Shown here: piece by piece, positions 1-9,299 of the stretch | How positions within the stretch are numbered: position 1 is the first letter of the stretch | Layout: every line of letters begins with the position of its first letter | Source: Smittium culicis | Taxonomy: Eukaryota; Kickxellomycota; Harpellomycetes; Harpellales; Legeriomycetaceae | Length of the DNA: 24,192 nt | Assembly: GCA_001970855.1 (NCBI GenBank) | Contig: LSSN01001089.1 | Span: 1-24,192 of the forward strand | Direction: 5' to 3' | The notes under the pieces: model-generated | Told to the model about the DNA's origin: nothing | Database searches by the model: none | The model's input: only the letters and a program-made list of their open reading frames with translations | Program-made: the position numbers and the translations under genes

Positions 1-1
1 C

Positions 2-274
2 TGGGTTGACCTTCAAGCAATGTATCCGGACCTGAAGCTGGGTCTTAGGGACATAGGATAAATGCGTATAGGCACATTCCGGACCGCCCAGCATCTGTCG
101 AACATAAAAATTGTCGACCAAAAATTTAAAATTTTTTGCCCCTGCTGCAACTTGTGTGTGCCTGAGATTGTTGACTACATTCTTTTTAGATGCATCCAAA
201 ATGATAAATCATCAATAGTCGACAGTAGACTAGTTTATACCAAAGATATTAATTCTGACGAAAATTTTGGATAG
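2..274 (+). pseudogene. LINE-type reverse transcriptase, C-terminal fragment (zinc-knuckle tail)
   Basis: One frame runs from the window edge to a stop at 272-274 and is interrupted by a TAA at 59-61. The part after that stop begins MRIGTFRTAQHL. It continues to CPCC, then PEIVDYILFRC, which resembles the C-terminal tail of many non-LTR retrotransposon polymerases: an arginine-rich segment, then CPxC, then P-E-x-V-x-H-x-L-x-x-C. The expected histidine is a tyrosine here. The frame before the stop (LGLRDIG) joins smoothly to the sequence after it, so the stop looks like a mutation inside a longer gene. Past 274 another frame gives LNVHLNQ and NTDPLE, possibly more of the tail after a frameshift. 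The polymerase core would lie left of the window. I cannot name the LINE clade. Confidence 0.5.
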
Positions 275-311
275 CATCCAAGTCGTCAGATCACAATACT
301 ACTCGATTCAG

Positions 312-337
312 TTGGTTTAAATGTACATTTGAACCAA
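312..337. repeat. 26-bp near-perfect palindrome
   Basis: The 26 bases centred between 324 and 325 read the same on both strands, except for one mismatched pair (318 T against 331 G). The core is AAATGTACATTT and the outer arms are TTGG and CCAA. It lies just after the LINE fragment. It may be a protein-binding site or chance; nothing nearby tells which. Confidence 0.5.
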
Positions 338-849
338 TTATCAGTGAACACAGATCCGCTAGAGAGATGAGGGGAGTATGATAGCATTTTTTATAAATAA
401 ATATTTCATATTTACTATTTTAAAAATTTTTTAATTGGTTCTTTAAAGTTTTTTATAGAATTTTATTGTTTTTATATGCATTAAAATAAACCTTTTATAT
501 AAAAAACAAAAATGTCACACTATAATTTCTTATTTAGTTATAAGGCTCAAGCTTTTTGGAATAATTTCTATTAGATTGAAATTAATATTAATATTAATAT
601 CATTAATATTTTTTGTCCTAATTTACATATTTTTATGGGTATTCTTCATTTATAAACTTGGTTTTTTTATTTTTTTTATTTTTTTTTATTTTTCTGGCTT
701 CACGTAGACTTTTACTAGGCTCTTTATCTATTTATTTTATTTTATTGTCCTTTTTTTTCTGACCAAGATTTTTTTTCAGTTTCTTCAAATATTTTTTCAA
801 ACTTATGTTCAATAAAATTTTTTTATTTAAATGGGGAAAATTTATCGAG
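338..849. other. AT-rich stretch, no gene seen
   Basis: This stretch holds poly-T/poly-A runs and a short ATTAAT-type microsatellite near 580-608. The lower part (about 600-850) may hold the eroded C-terminal end of the Ty3/gypsy pol relic on the minus strand. The minus-strand frame there is lysine-rich, like the spacer after integrase, but the match is too weak to place an end. No long terminal repeat could be identified. Confidence 0.5.
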
Positions 850-859
850 ATCTGGTAGG

Positions 860-1260
860 CATTATTAATTCAAATTTCAGTCAATACTAGATTATTGTTA
901 CAGTCGTCTAGATAGTATATAGTGTATATTCTTTTATTTTGATTAAATCCCTAATTTATTCTTTAGTTTTGATCAGAAATTTCTGCATGATAACTGGTGA
1001 TAATTTATGGACTTAATTATGAGATTCAATTAGCCTTTTTGAAATTTTTTAATTGAATTTTACTCCTCTATCTGATACTATTTCATGTGTTATATTGTGC
1101 AATATAAATATGATTCGTTATTTAAATTTTTTGCTGTATTTGATACCGAGGTAATTTTTTTAGTTTTGAAAATGCGATTTTTTAGCGAAAAAATTCAATA
1201 CTACTAGCATTGTCATTTAATTCTTTATTTCAGATCTTTGCTTATATATCCCATGTATAC
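860..1260 (-). pseudogene. Ty3/gypsy integrase core remnant
   Basis: Minus-strand translation gives EIVSDRGVKFN, which is the I-V-S-D-R-G-x-x-F box around the second catalytic aspartate of retroviral-type integrases. It is followed by a Y-H-x-E-x-S-D-Q-N motif, the usual Y-H-P-Q-T-D-G-Q-T, with stops at the next expected glutamate (TAA) and glutamine (TAG). Then come YLDDCNNNL and INNAYQIS, matching the W-x-x-x-L and Y-N-x-x-x-H-S-S region. The zinc-binding N-terminal part is not clear. Confidence 0.7.
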
Positions 1261-1888
1261 TGACTTGCATTCCAACTTTCAAACTGTAAATGTGATTAAA
1301 TTCGGTTATTTTTATGGTGGGATGATTTTATACTTATACATTTCTTCCAAGGAGATATGTATTTTTTTATAAATTTTGCGATCTCTGAGGGAAAAAAATT
1401 CGTTTATAAGCAAGCTCCAAATTATTTAATCGCCCAAGCTTCCAAAAGGTAAACTACCGAAACGTAATTAAATTGTGTCAGTAATCAAGTTTCTTAAAAA
1501 ATTACATTTTTTATACGGCCTATATATGTTGAGTTGTACCATAATCCACAGTTCTCGCTGATTAGTTATCAATGCGTGATACAAGTTCCGAGGAGAATGC
1601 AAGTTTAGTATTATTACTTGATTTTTTGAGACAAATTTTTTCGTTTTTTGTTTGAAATAATTTTGTTTTTAATATTATTAGTAGATTATTTATTTTGATC
1701 TAAATAAAAATAATCATTTGATAAAAGCATATCAAAGTAGATGTTAAACTTGAAAAAAAATTTAAAATATAAAATTTTTATTTTTATTTTTATTTTAGGC
1801 TATCTTTTGAGTATAATTTTATACCGAAATTTTAGTTTTAATATATTAAATGATTATTTTACTTTATTAAAAAATCTATCATTAAAAA

Positions 1889-2006
1889 GAAGGTGTTGAT
1901 TTTTAATTTACTCATTTTATTTAGTATTTTTAGTTTAACAGGTTTAAGATTTAGTTTATTTACTTGAATTTTAGTATGATTTATTTATAAAAAATTCGAC
2001 ACCTTC
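1889..2006. repeat. Inverted repeat pair, possible small MITE inside the gypsy relic
   Basis: GAAGGTGTTGA at 1889-1899 is the reverse complement of TCGACACCTTC at 1996-2006 with one mismatch. The similarity continues inward for several T/A-rich bases. The 118-bp unit lies between RNase H and integrase of the Ty3/gypsy relic, where about 1 kb of extra sequence is present. A-rich runs flank both ends, so no target duplication can be judged. Confidence 0.3.
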
Positions 2007-3359
2007 CAAAAAATATATTTCTTCAGTCACTATTTATGTATTAAGAAAATTATATATTTAACCGTATCTAGTGAGATTATTATATAATTAGGTTTTGTAA
2101 GGATAAAACTTTGTCATATGATTAAATATTTAATTAAGATAATATTCCATTTTATTTTTGATCTATTAAGTTTTTAACAGCTATTTTGTTATTTATTGAT
2201 ATCAGATTTATTTTTGGTGTGATTTTTGAATAGTTTAAAGTTTTTTTTTTTGCATTTTTATTTATCTAATTAAACTTCTAGATGTTATTCTCTTTGTTTA
2301 ATTATTGATCAAAATAAATTTAATTCGTTATATATTAAACTTTTTGGCTTTTAAAAGACTATATTCTGATGAATAAAACTCATAATGAATTGAAAGATTA
2401 ACATCTTGATCACTTATAAATAAATGTGGGAGTGCTGTAATTTAATTATTTCTTTATTAGTTATAAAGAAAAATAAAAGTCTTTGTAAAAAAAAATACAT
2501 TTCTTTATAAGTAAGCAATTGTGAAACTCAACTTGATCAATTGTTTAAAATCAAAATAAATCTAAAGTTCAAAAAATAGATTCAAATATTATACAAGTAA
2601 ATTTAAATAGTATAATTTACAGAGAATCAAATGTCACAATAAGAGCAAATAAAGGACATATAGAGAAACCAGAATAATAAGATTAAAATTTCGACAAGTC
2701 ATTGGTATCATTAAAACGAAATGTACAAATATAAATAATTTACGGATTACGTGAAAAAGGTCCGTAAATAATAAAAATAAAAAGTTTTTTTTAAGCGTCA
2801 AAAATAAAAAAAGCCACATAGTCACTATCTTTTTTTTTCTATATGACCAGTATTGAAACAAATTTTTAATTTTTTACACACTTTGATGCTTTAAATTACA
2901 CCCATATAAATTTTTTTTTTAACTAAATACTTTTCATTCTACATTTTTATTCTTCTACTGATCCTACCTGCAAAAATACAAATCTTAAATAAAAAAACAA
3001 GATAAAATAAAAACCGGAAAAAAAGAGTAAGAAATAAAATAGCCCAAAATTCAACTAATTACAGAAAAATCATGAATGAAGAATAAAATAAATCTCGGAA
3101 ATTCAAAAAATCTGGCTCATTGCTAATTCTCTGAACTGAAAGTTCTTAAGGTATAAGGTTCATTAGAAATAAAAAAAAACCCCAAATATATCTACTATTT
3201 TAATCATGATATTGATTTTTAGGCTAGTAAATCTAAATTACTCACTTTAGTATTGTGAAAATTTTATTTATATTTGAATCCATCTCAGCATTTAATCAAT
3301 ATTAAATCGTAATTTTTGGATTATTAATAGTTTTATTTGGTTAATTTGATTTTTTTACA

Positions 3360-3720
3360 TGATCAAATTCAATTGAAACTTTATATTCATTTCTTCTGGA
3401 TAAAGCATCCGATTTACCATTTTCCTCCTCGGTATGAAATGAGTAAAAAAATAATATTGGCTGAATAATAGGACCATCTATAGTGTCACAATATTTAATA
3501 TTTCGATTGTTTAAATTATTCTAAATTTATTTAGTCACTGATGGCTATATATGCGAGCTCTATGACCTGCAAGTTATTAAGCTGCTCCTAAAGTATTCCA
3601 ACTACTGCTATTAATTACTTTTCATAAATATCATGATTTATTTCGGCTGCATGTGGCTTTCTTGGGAAATATGATTAGGGTTTTAATTCAGCTTTATTAT
3701 TATTTCTGATTCAATTAGCG
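3360..3720 (-). pseudogene. Ty3/gypsy RNase H remnant
   Basis: Minus-strand translation gives, across frames, the C-terminal half of a retroelement RNase H. It reads PRKPHAAEINHDIYEK (family: S-R-K-x-x-x-A-E-x-N-Y-x-I-x-D-K-E), then INLE. It then gives WSYYSANIIFLLISYR, and finally ENGKSDALSRRNEYK (family: G-K-E-N-x-x-A-D-A-L-S-R-R). Stops fall at positions where glutamate or glutamine codons are usual. It lies about 400 bp downstream of the RT fragment, which is the normal order. Confidence 0.75.
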
Positions 3721-4110
3721 TCGATCAGAAAATATTTAATGTCTGCCTCAAAAATATGTTGTTTTTTAGTATCTGTATATTTTATTAGATGATCTGATTT
3801 AACTATTTTTTTTTCTTTTGAATATCCATATCTTTATATTCTCCGTATATAAATCAAATATCATTACTCAATAAATTTTTGGTTGGATTTTTTTATTTTT
3901 TTTTGGAATTATCTATGATGAATTAAATATGGTAATTATAAAATATGATAAAACCTATATATCTTTATATTTTTTGGATTATCCTAATTAACCACACTTT
4001 TTTTTTCAGGAGTAATTTTAATCCCATATGTATGTATTTTATGTCCTAATAAATCAATTTTTTTTAAAATTAATTTAATATTGTTATTATTAAATAAAAT
4101 AAGCTATTAT

Positions 4111-4317
4111 TTATAGTCCGTTGATAGCTGATTTAATGTGGTCTATTTGATATAAGTGCTCTTTTTTATTTAAGTGTTCTTTTTTATTTTCTATATAGAT
4201 GGTTATTTTATCTAAATGTGCGGTAGCATAATTATCCAGTAAATTCTTCAAAGATTCGTTTATAAAATGCTGGTATTTTTCTGACGCGTTTATATCCCGG
4301 ATTAAATTTCCGTACAT
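4111..4317 (-). pseudogene. Ty3/gypsy RT palm fragment, 68 codons
   Basis: This is the longest open piece of the Ty3/gypsy relic. It covers the end of the RT palm: HFINESLKNLLDNYATAHLD, then a short lysine- and glutamate-rich stretch. The family pattern here is F-I-N-x-x-L-x-x-x-L-D, then T-A-Y-L-D-D-I-L-I-Y-S, then E-E-H. The catalytic Y-L-D-D box reads HLDK, so one catalytic aspartate is gone and the enzyme would be dead. A second KEHL copy (NKKEHLNKKEHL) shows a small internal duplication. Upstream on the minus strand (4430-4320) another frame reads DIKSAYNLLR, the preceding RT motif (usually D-L-R-x-A-Y-x-x-I-R). The ATG at 4317 is fortuitous. Confidence 0.75.
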
Positions 4318-5934
4318 TCTTAACTACCATATCTGTATTTAAATTATCTTTTATACACATGCTCTTTTTTAGTTCTTAAGAGGTTATATGCACTTTTTAT
4401 ATCTTGCTTAAATGATTTTTCCTTGCCAAATCTTTTGAAGAACATTTCTTTTTTGGCAGTAATTTTTTTTAATTTTAATAGTCTATAAATGGTCTTATAA
4501 AATTGCCTTTCAACTTTGCAAACGTGTTAGATGAACGTGAATTGGTCCGTGTGATAAAAATAAACCCCTTCTCAAAGTTTTTTTTTCAGGCAATCTTTAA
4601 GGGATTTCAACTCCGTTTCGGATAGAGAGAATGATATTTTGTATGATGAGAGTTGATCATCTTCTATATCTATTGTGAATCATACTTTCTGTGAAGGGAA
4701 ATTTATTCTGCATTCTTCTGTCTGAAAACTTTTATAAATCCTGAAGACTATACAAATAAAGATTCTACTTCTTGTTGATACTAAATTTCTTCAGTTATTA
4801 TTCCAGATGTGTATGTTTTGATTTTATATTAGGTGCATAAATATTCTTCGCCGTAATTTATATACTGAGATACAATATGTATTGGCGCTAAAATTAATTC
4901 GTAATCCTGATTTTACTTTGACAGATTATGCTGAATTATAATTTTCTTCTGCAGCCAAGGATGATTACAGTTCCTATTCATTATCATTGTCTTCATAACT
5001 ATCATATGGAGATGATATTACTAAATATATGTTTTTTTTTTAATAATAAGATTTTTTTTTATGATCAATTTAGACCAATCAATAAGTGATCTGTTTTTTT
5101 GTACCAAGGAAATTTAATTATTATATTTGCATATACAGATGGTATATTATATATGACGTGGTTTTTGATTTTAGCCTACACAACCAGTGTTAATCTCTAT
5201 TTTTTTATAACATCACTTAATTCACTTCTGATTTAGTTTTATTGATATAAAAGTGACCAATTTATAAGGATAAAAACTTGTAAAACAAATTTTAAATTTC
5301 TGATTAACTCGAAAAAAGAAATGGTGTGAAATACTTTTATACTCCAATGAATCATTCATTTTTTTTCCTCTTTTAACTCTCGAACTCATCTTTGTACATG
5401 GTTTGAAACGGATAATCAGGATTATCCGTATTTAAGCTAAAAAATAAATAAATAAACTTAATTTATATGAGAAATTATTGAAAATTTAATTTTATCTTTA
5501 GCATAATGAGTATTGGTTAAAATATCAGTGATAACCCTCAGCCAAAACTCAAGTATGCACTAATAGCGGCAGAAGCCAGTTATTTTCTACCTCGTGATGA
5601 GATACACCAATGCAATTTGATATATTATCTCCTTTTACGATTCTTATTCTAATCAGTTAGGTCTAATATTATTTTACCTATTGAATTTGAAGTTTTATTT
5701 TTCAATAAATAACTTTGTAATTCATTTTTTGAGTTATTTTTGTTTAATGGAATTTTTTTTTAAAAAATTTATTTTTCTAAACTTTTCACTTGCATCTGAA
5801 TCTATATAAATAGCTTTTTTTTATTTTTTTTTTATTTAAGCGTATTGAATTATGTAAAATAAATCTTGTAATATATATACTATCCATAAAATTTAAAAAC
5901 GGCCCCAGTATTTAATTCCAATTTTATGCACAGA

Positions 5935-6210
5935 AATACTCTAAAACTTTATGGAAGATTTTGGAACACAATGTAACATCATAGAAAAATATGGAATACA
6001 ATGGAACCTGATGGAAAATCATAAAACATCATGGAATACAATGTAATGTTATGGAATGTTATCCATAGATTATTTTCAGTCTCTTCTAGAACCTTCTAGA
6101 ACATTTCATAATATTCCGCAAGATATTATTTATAAACTAAATTCTTTTATAATTATCTTTATTTAATAATATCATTTAGATTATTCTTCAAATGTATAAA
6201 AGGACAACAT
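5935..6210 (+). promoter_or_regulatory. Possible solo-LTR-like block with HSE-like motif and TATA box
   Basis: From about 5935 to 6065 the plus strand repeats degenerate units of the form ATGGAATACAATG(G/T)AA. Then comes an alternating GAA/TTC array: TTC 6084, GAA 6089, TTC 6094, GAA 6099 and TTC 6105, each separated by 2-3 bases. That is the layout of a heat-shock element. About 90 bp later is TATAAAAGG (6195-6203). Upstream repeats, an inducible-type element and a TATA box together resemble the U3 of a long terminal repeat. No second copy, PBS or clean TG...CA ends were found, so this is an inference. Confidence 0.3.
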
Positions 6211-7227
6211 TTTTCCATCTTTCTGAAAAGCCTAAGTGTATTATTTATTTTATAATATTTATCCCACTAAATATATATTATCCCTACAATATTAAATAAA
6301 TTACGCTATCTTAGTTTTAGTTTCAGTTTCAGTCAAACCTTATCCCTGTCTGTATTACACCATTTGTGACTATAATACCATCTATTATTAGATTTTGTCT
6401 TGAAAATATTGTGTTAAAATATATTAATCTCACATAATGTGCTTTTGCGATGCATAATTAAACACACCCCGTTTTTGAGTCTACTTTCCTTCTCTTTCAT
6501 AGTCACTGTTCCTGAAGTGCGTGTTTTGAGCGACCTATATATACATTTTCTTCAAAAACTGTACTATCAGGATGTTTAAATATGTTGCTAAGGTTACCTG
6601 GATTAGTATTTATAGATTTTCAGAGTAGATTTGAAATTTATAATAGTATTATTTTCATATACAGGCACATTTTATTTCCTAAATTCACCTCTGCTGGCTA
6701 TTCTACTATCTAAATCGATAAATTCAACCAATATTTCATTTATTTAACATTTTAGTGGAATAATGATCACTTATCTAACACACGACCATTTTTAACTCTT
6801 GGTATTTTATTAAATACACCAATAAATTATCACTGATATTATTTGTTAATCTCTGAATTCATGTGAGTTTTCAGTAACTGATATTTTAGCCAAATAAATT
6901 CTCAAAATATTACTTTTAAATTGAAATTAGTATCCATAATCTGTGAAATCAGTATGAAGACATCGCTAAATTCGCTTTAATTCTTTGATTTTATCTACAC
7001 CCCAGCTAAAATGGCTTCAAATAATCGCAAAATATGTAATTTGACTGCTAATAATCATAATTTTTTTTATGATCCAAGTTGAATATATTCGAGGTTTTCC
7101 GAAACTTGCATATATTATAAGCCATGAAAGATGAAAATTTTATCTGGAGGTTCTAAGAACTTTTAATCTCTGGGATCATAAAGCTTAAAACACATTCTAA
7201 TCCATTTTTTTTATATCTGATTGTAGC

Positions 7228-7378
7228 ATAATTTAATAATTTAATAATTTAATAATTTAATAATTTAATAATTTAATAATTTAATAATTTAATAATTTAA
7301 TAATTTAATAATTTAATAATTTAATAATTTAATAATTTAATAATTTAATAATTTAATAATTTAATAATTTAATAATTT
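7228..7378. repeat. 9-bp tandem repeat array (TAATAATTT)
   Basis: About 16-17 almost perfect copies of the 9-bp unit TAATAATTT. The copies are uniform, which points to a recent expansion or an active slippage site. The unit has no internal symmetry that would suggest a CRISPR or protein-binding array. Confidence 0.95.
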
Positions 7379-7956
7379 TGAAATTGTTATTATATATAAT
7401 CTCTCTATCGATTATTGTCATGATTGGGCAGTTTTGCCTCGGCTTTTGATGTGTAATTATTCCAACCAATAAAATATCTAGTGGTACAAAGAAGCATGAT
7501 AAAGCTACCCCTGAAAATTTATTCCATCCAATAACACAAAGAATTATTCATAAAAAATCCCCAACGCTTTTCCTGATTTTTCTTGTTGGAATTTATTCCA
7601 CAATATAATAATTATTATATATTTAATCATTCCAATGTTTTACATGTGTTTTGCACTAACTTAAAAAACATAAATATTTGCAACTTTCCCTAGTTTTTTG
7701 GCCTCTTCATCTGACAACAATTTTATTCTATTCTCCAACCTTATTTTTAGCTTCAAGTCTTAATTTTAACCTTATTTAAAATAAATATTAAAATATCTTA
7801 TTTGCCAAAGTAACACTTGGTTTATTTCTATCTGTACGTTATTTGATATCTTCTGTATCACTCGTTCTTTTCTTGTTCCTTATAATTATAAAGAGATAAA
7901 ACAAAGAGTATGGATAAAAATTGACCTAAAGGATATAATTAATATTATTGTTAGAG

Positions 7957-7999
7957 CTAATACTAATACTAATACTAATACTAATACTAATACTAATAC
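7957..7999. repeat. 6-bp tandem repeat array (CTAATA)
   Basis: About seven copies of CTAATA in a row, ending in a slightly changed unit. It lies about 100 bp outside the DIRS-type element and appears unrelated to it. It is a microsatellite and does not match any telomere repeat I know. Confidence 0.95.
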
Positions 8000-8097
8000 C
8001 TAAGGCGAAGATAAAGATTAAAAGTAAAATACTATTAAAGATTAATTTAAAGATTTGCTTTTATTCGAGTTCAAAAATTCTTAATTCAAATGCTTTT

Positions 8098-8283
8098 TGA
8101 AGACTGTTTGAGGGACCGCAGGTCCCGAATACGATTGTTGGTAGGCCTTCCTGGCCAAATTTCACTTTATTTGTAGATATTAATAGAATTTGATAAGTAA
8201 AGATGAAATATAAAATAAATAAAATAAAGCTATAAAGCTATAAAACCGTCGGCATCGCCTCCATGATATAATCAGTAATTTCT
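8098..8283. repeat. Inverted terminal repeat at the 3' end of the DIRS-type element
   Basis: From GTAGGCC near 8140 to the ATAATCAG(T/C)AATTT block near 8280, the plus strand matches the reverse complement of 12680-12820 almost base for base. Shared landmarks are a GGCC-TTCC-type palindrome, CACTTTATTTGTAGATATTA, GATAAGTAAAGATGAA and GGCATCGC. The outermost part (TGAAGACTGTTTGAGGGACC) differs from the other end and instead has its complement in the ICR. A small duplication of AGCTATAA (8228-8242) is private to this end. Confidence 0.9.
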
Positions 8284-8344
8284 AAAGGTGCTAAGGCTAC
8301 GAGACGATTTTCCTTTAGGGAAGTGAAGGGAAGTTCAATCGTTT

Positions 8345-8453
8345 TCGGTACCTTTGGTACCTTCGGTCCCTCAAACAAGCTTCAGCTATTCTTCACTTAA
8401 TTTAGAACATTCTAGACTGTTCTTCGGGACCGAAGGTCCTCTTAACGATTGGT
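8345..8453. repeat. Internal complementary region (ICR) of the DIRS-type element
   Basis: Two abutting segments meet at about 8385. The first (CTTCGGTCCCTCAAAC and following, about 8361-8384) is the complement of the left outer end (8098-8121). The second (TATTCTTCACTTAATTTAGA and onward, about 8387-8453) is the complement of the right outer end (about 12825-12886). The ICR thus carries both element ends joined, as needed for the proposed DIRS mechanism, in which it templates joining of the cDNA ends into a circle. This architecture is specific to DIRS elements and is the strongest single piece of evidence for the class. Confidence 0.88.
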
Positions 8454-9295
8454 GTGTTTGTAGTTTGAGAATTTCCGAGGTTGCAGATTGAGGAATTGGC
8501 CTATTATTATTTGGTTTGAAATAATATTTATTGAAGGTGCCTGCACTACTCAAATCTGACTGGAGTAATATTTTTTCTATTTTAACTCCAGTTAAAAACC
8601 TTTTCTAGTTGAGACTGCTCTTGTACTGTGAACATAATTATGAGATCTAATAGCCAATAAAGATGATTTTATCCAATTTCCAATAGTGTTGTTTGATGCC
8701 GGCTTTGCGTTAGGTGCAAATACAAAGAACATGATGTTTATGTAATCATCAATAGCATAACTTTGAAGCAGTTTTAAATATAATTCCATGGTTTTAACTG
8801 GAAAATTATTTATATTTTCATAGAAATGTGCAAGCCAAATACTATTATGCTCTTTGGCTCTATACTTTTTTTTTGGACATCAGAGGTACAGTGATTTTCA
8901 GACTTAATTTTTCCTAATATGCGAGCGTTGAATTCCTTGCAACTCACTTCTCGGCCTCCAATAAGTTGAAAATTCCAGGAGAGTAGCTGCTTTTTTGAAT
9001 AACTATTTTAAAGTTAGATCCTAATTTCCTCGCTATTTTTTAAGGTAAATTAGCAATTGCATAATATTCAATTCAGGGAATTGATTACAGGGTTTTTTCT
9101 ACCTTATCTTTTAGCTCTTTCTATAGTTTTCTAATTATTCTATCTGAAGTTATTGGGCTGATCATTATATAAAGTGTCCTACAGTGCTCTGAGATCGCAG
9201 TAGCGTGAATCAACACTGATTCTGGTTTTACTTTCAGTGATTCAAGGTAGTTTTCCAGACTTACTGTATCATATTTTTTATGACCTATTCGATTA
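8386..9295 (-). pseudogene. DIRS-type tyrosine recombinase, frameshifted
   Basis: The product would insert the circular DNA copy by strand exchange through a covalent phosphotyrosine link. The N-terminal core-binding part is seen as SLENYLESLKVKPESVLIHA (about 9265-9205). A WRPRE-like segment lies near 8955. The C-terminal catalytic part includes NTIGNWIKSSL, then HSTRAVST (8630-8605), the H-x-x-R box of the family. After a one-base shift the frame gives KIEKILLQSDLSSAGTFNKY, followed by YFKP. It matches I-L-x-x-A-x-W-S-S-x-x-T-F-x-x-F-Y, with the nucleophilic tyrosine at 8526-8521 (one of two adjacent tyrosines). The usual tryptophan in the W-S-S motif is leucine. The frame ends at TAG 8388-8386, inside the ICR. 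Confidence 0.82.
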
Positions 9296-9299
9296 CAGG

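Larger units (their letters stand above)
850..4975 (-). pseudogene. pol: Ty3/gypsy (chromovirus-like) pol relic
   Basis: Read on the minus strand, this region keeps the standard Ty3/gypsy pol order with many stops and frameshifts. Near 4975-4925 is a protease-end motif (VIILG, then PWLQK). Near 4740-4590 comes a linker (VFRQKNAE, HRKYDSQ, then SETELKSLKDCL), a run typical of fungal chromovirus polyproteins just before the RT. Then follow RT (4590-4050), RNase H (about 3720-3360) and integrase (about 1260-860). Every domain is recognisable but none is functional. About 2 kb separates RNase H from the integrase core, roughly twice what I would expect, so extra DNA probably lies inside the relic. 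No matching LTR pair was found, and gag, expected above 4975, is not recognisable. Confidence 0.8.
4976..8097. other. AT-rich stretch without recognised genes
   Basis: No coding region can be supported here. By position, the gypsy relic's gag could have lain in 5000-6000, but no zinc knuckle (C-x2-C-x4-H-x4-C) or capsid-like frame was seen. The stretch holds a possible LTR-like promoter block (5935-6210), a 9-bp tandem array (7228-7378) and a 6-bp tandem array (7957-7999), listed separately. ATG GCT TCA at 7010 opens only about 23 codons. Confidence 0.5.

Noticed and set aside
2634..2861. 75-codon minus-strand open frame within the gypsy relic region
   Set aside because: The product is hydrophobic and low in complexity and does not align to the integrase zinc domain expected near here. 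It is treated as chance or eroded insert.
850..4975. RIP-type (C-to-T) mutation of the gypsy relic
   Set aside because: Many stops could come from CAA/CAG/GAA codons, but without an intact copy the direction and context of changes cannot be measured.
7228..7378. CRISPR array or centromeric satellite
   Set aside because: The 9-bp units have no spacers and the array is only about 150 bp, so it is an ordinary microsatellite.
7957..7999. Internal telomere repeat
   Set aside because: The CTAATA unit does not match TTAGGG-type or other telomere repeats known to me, and the array is short.
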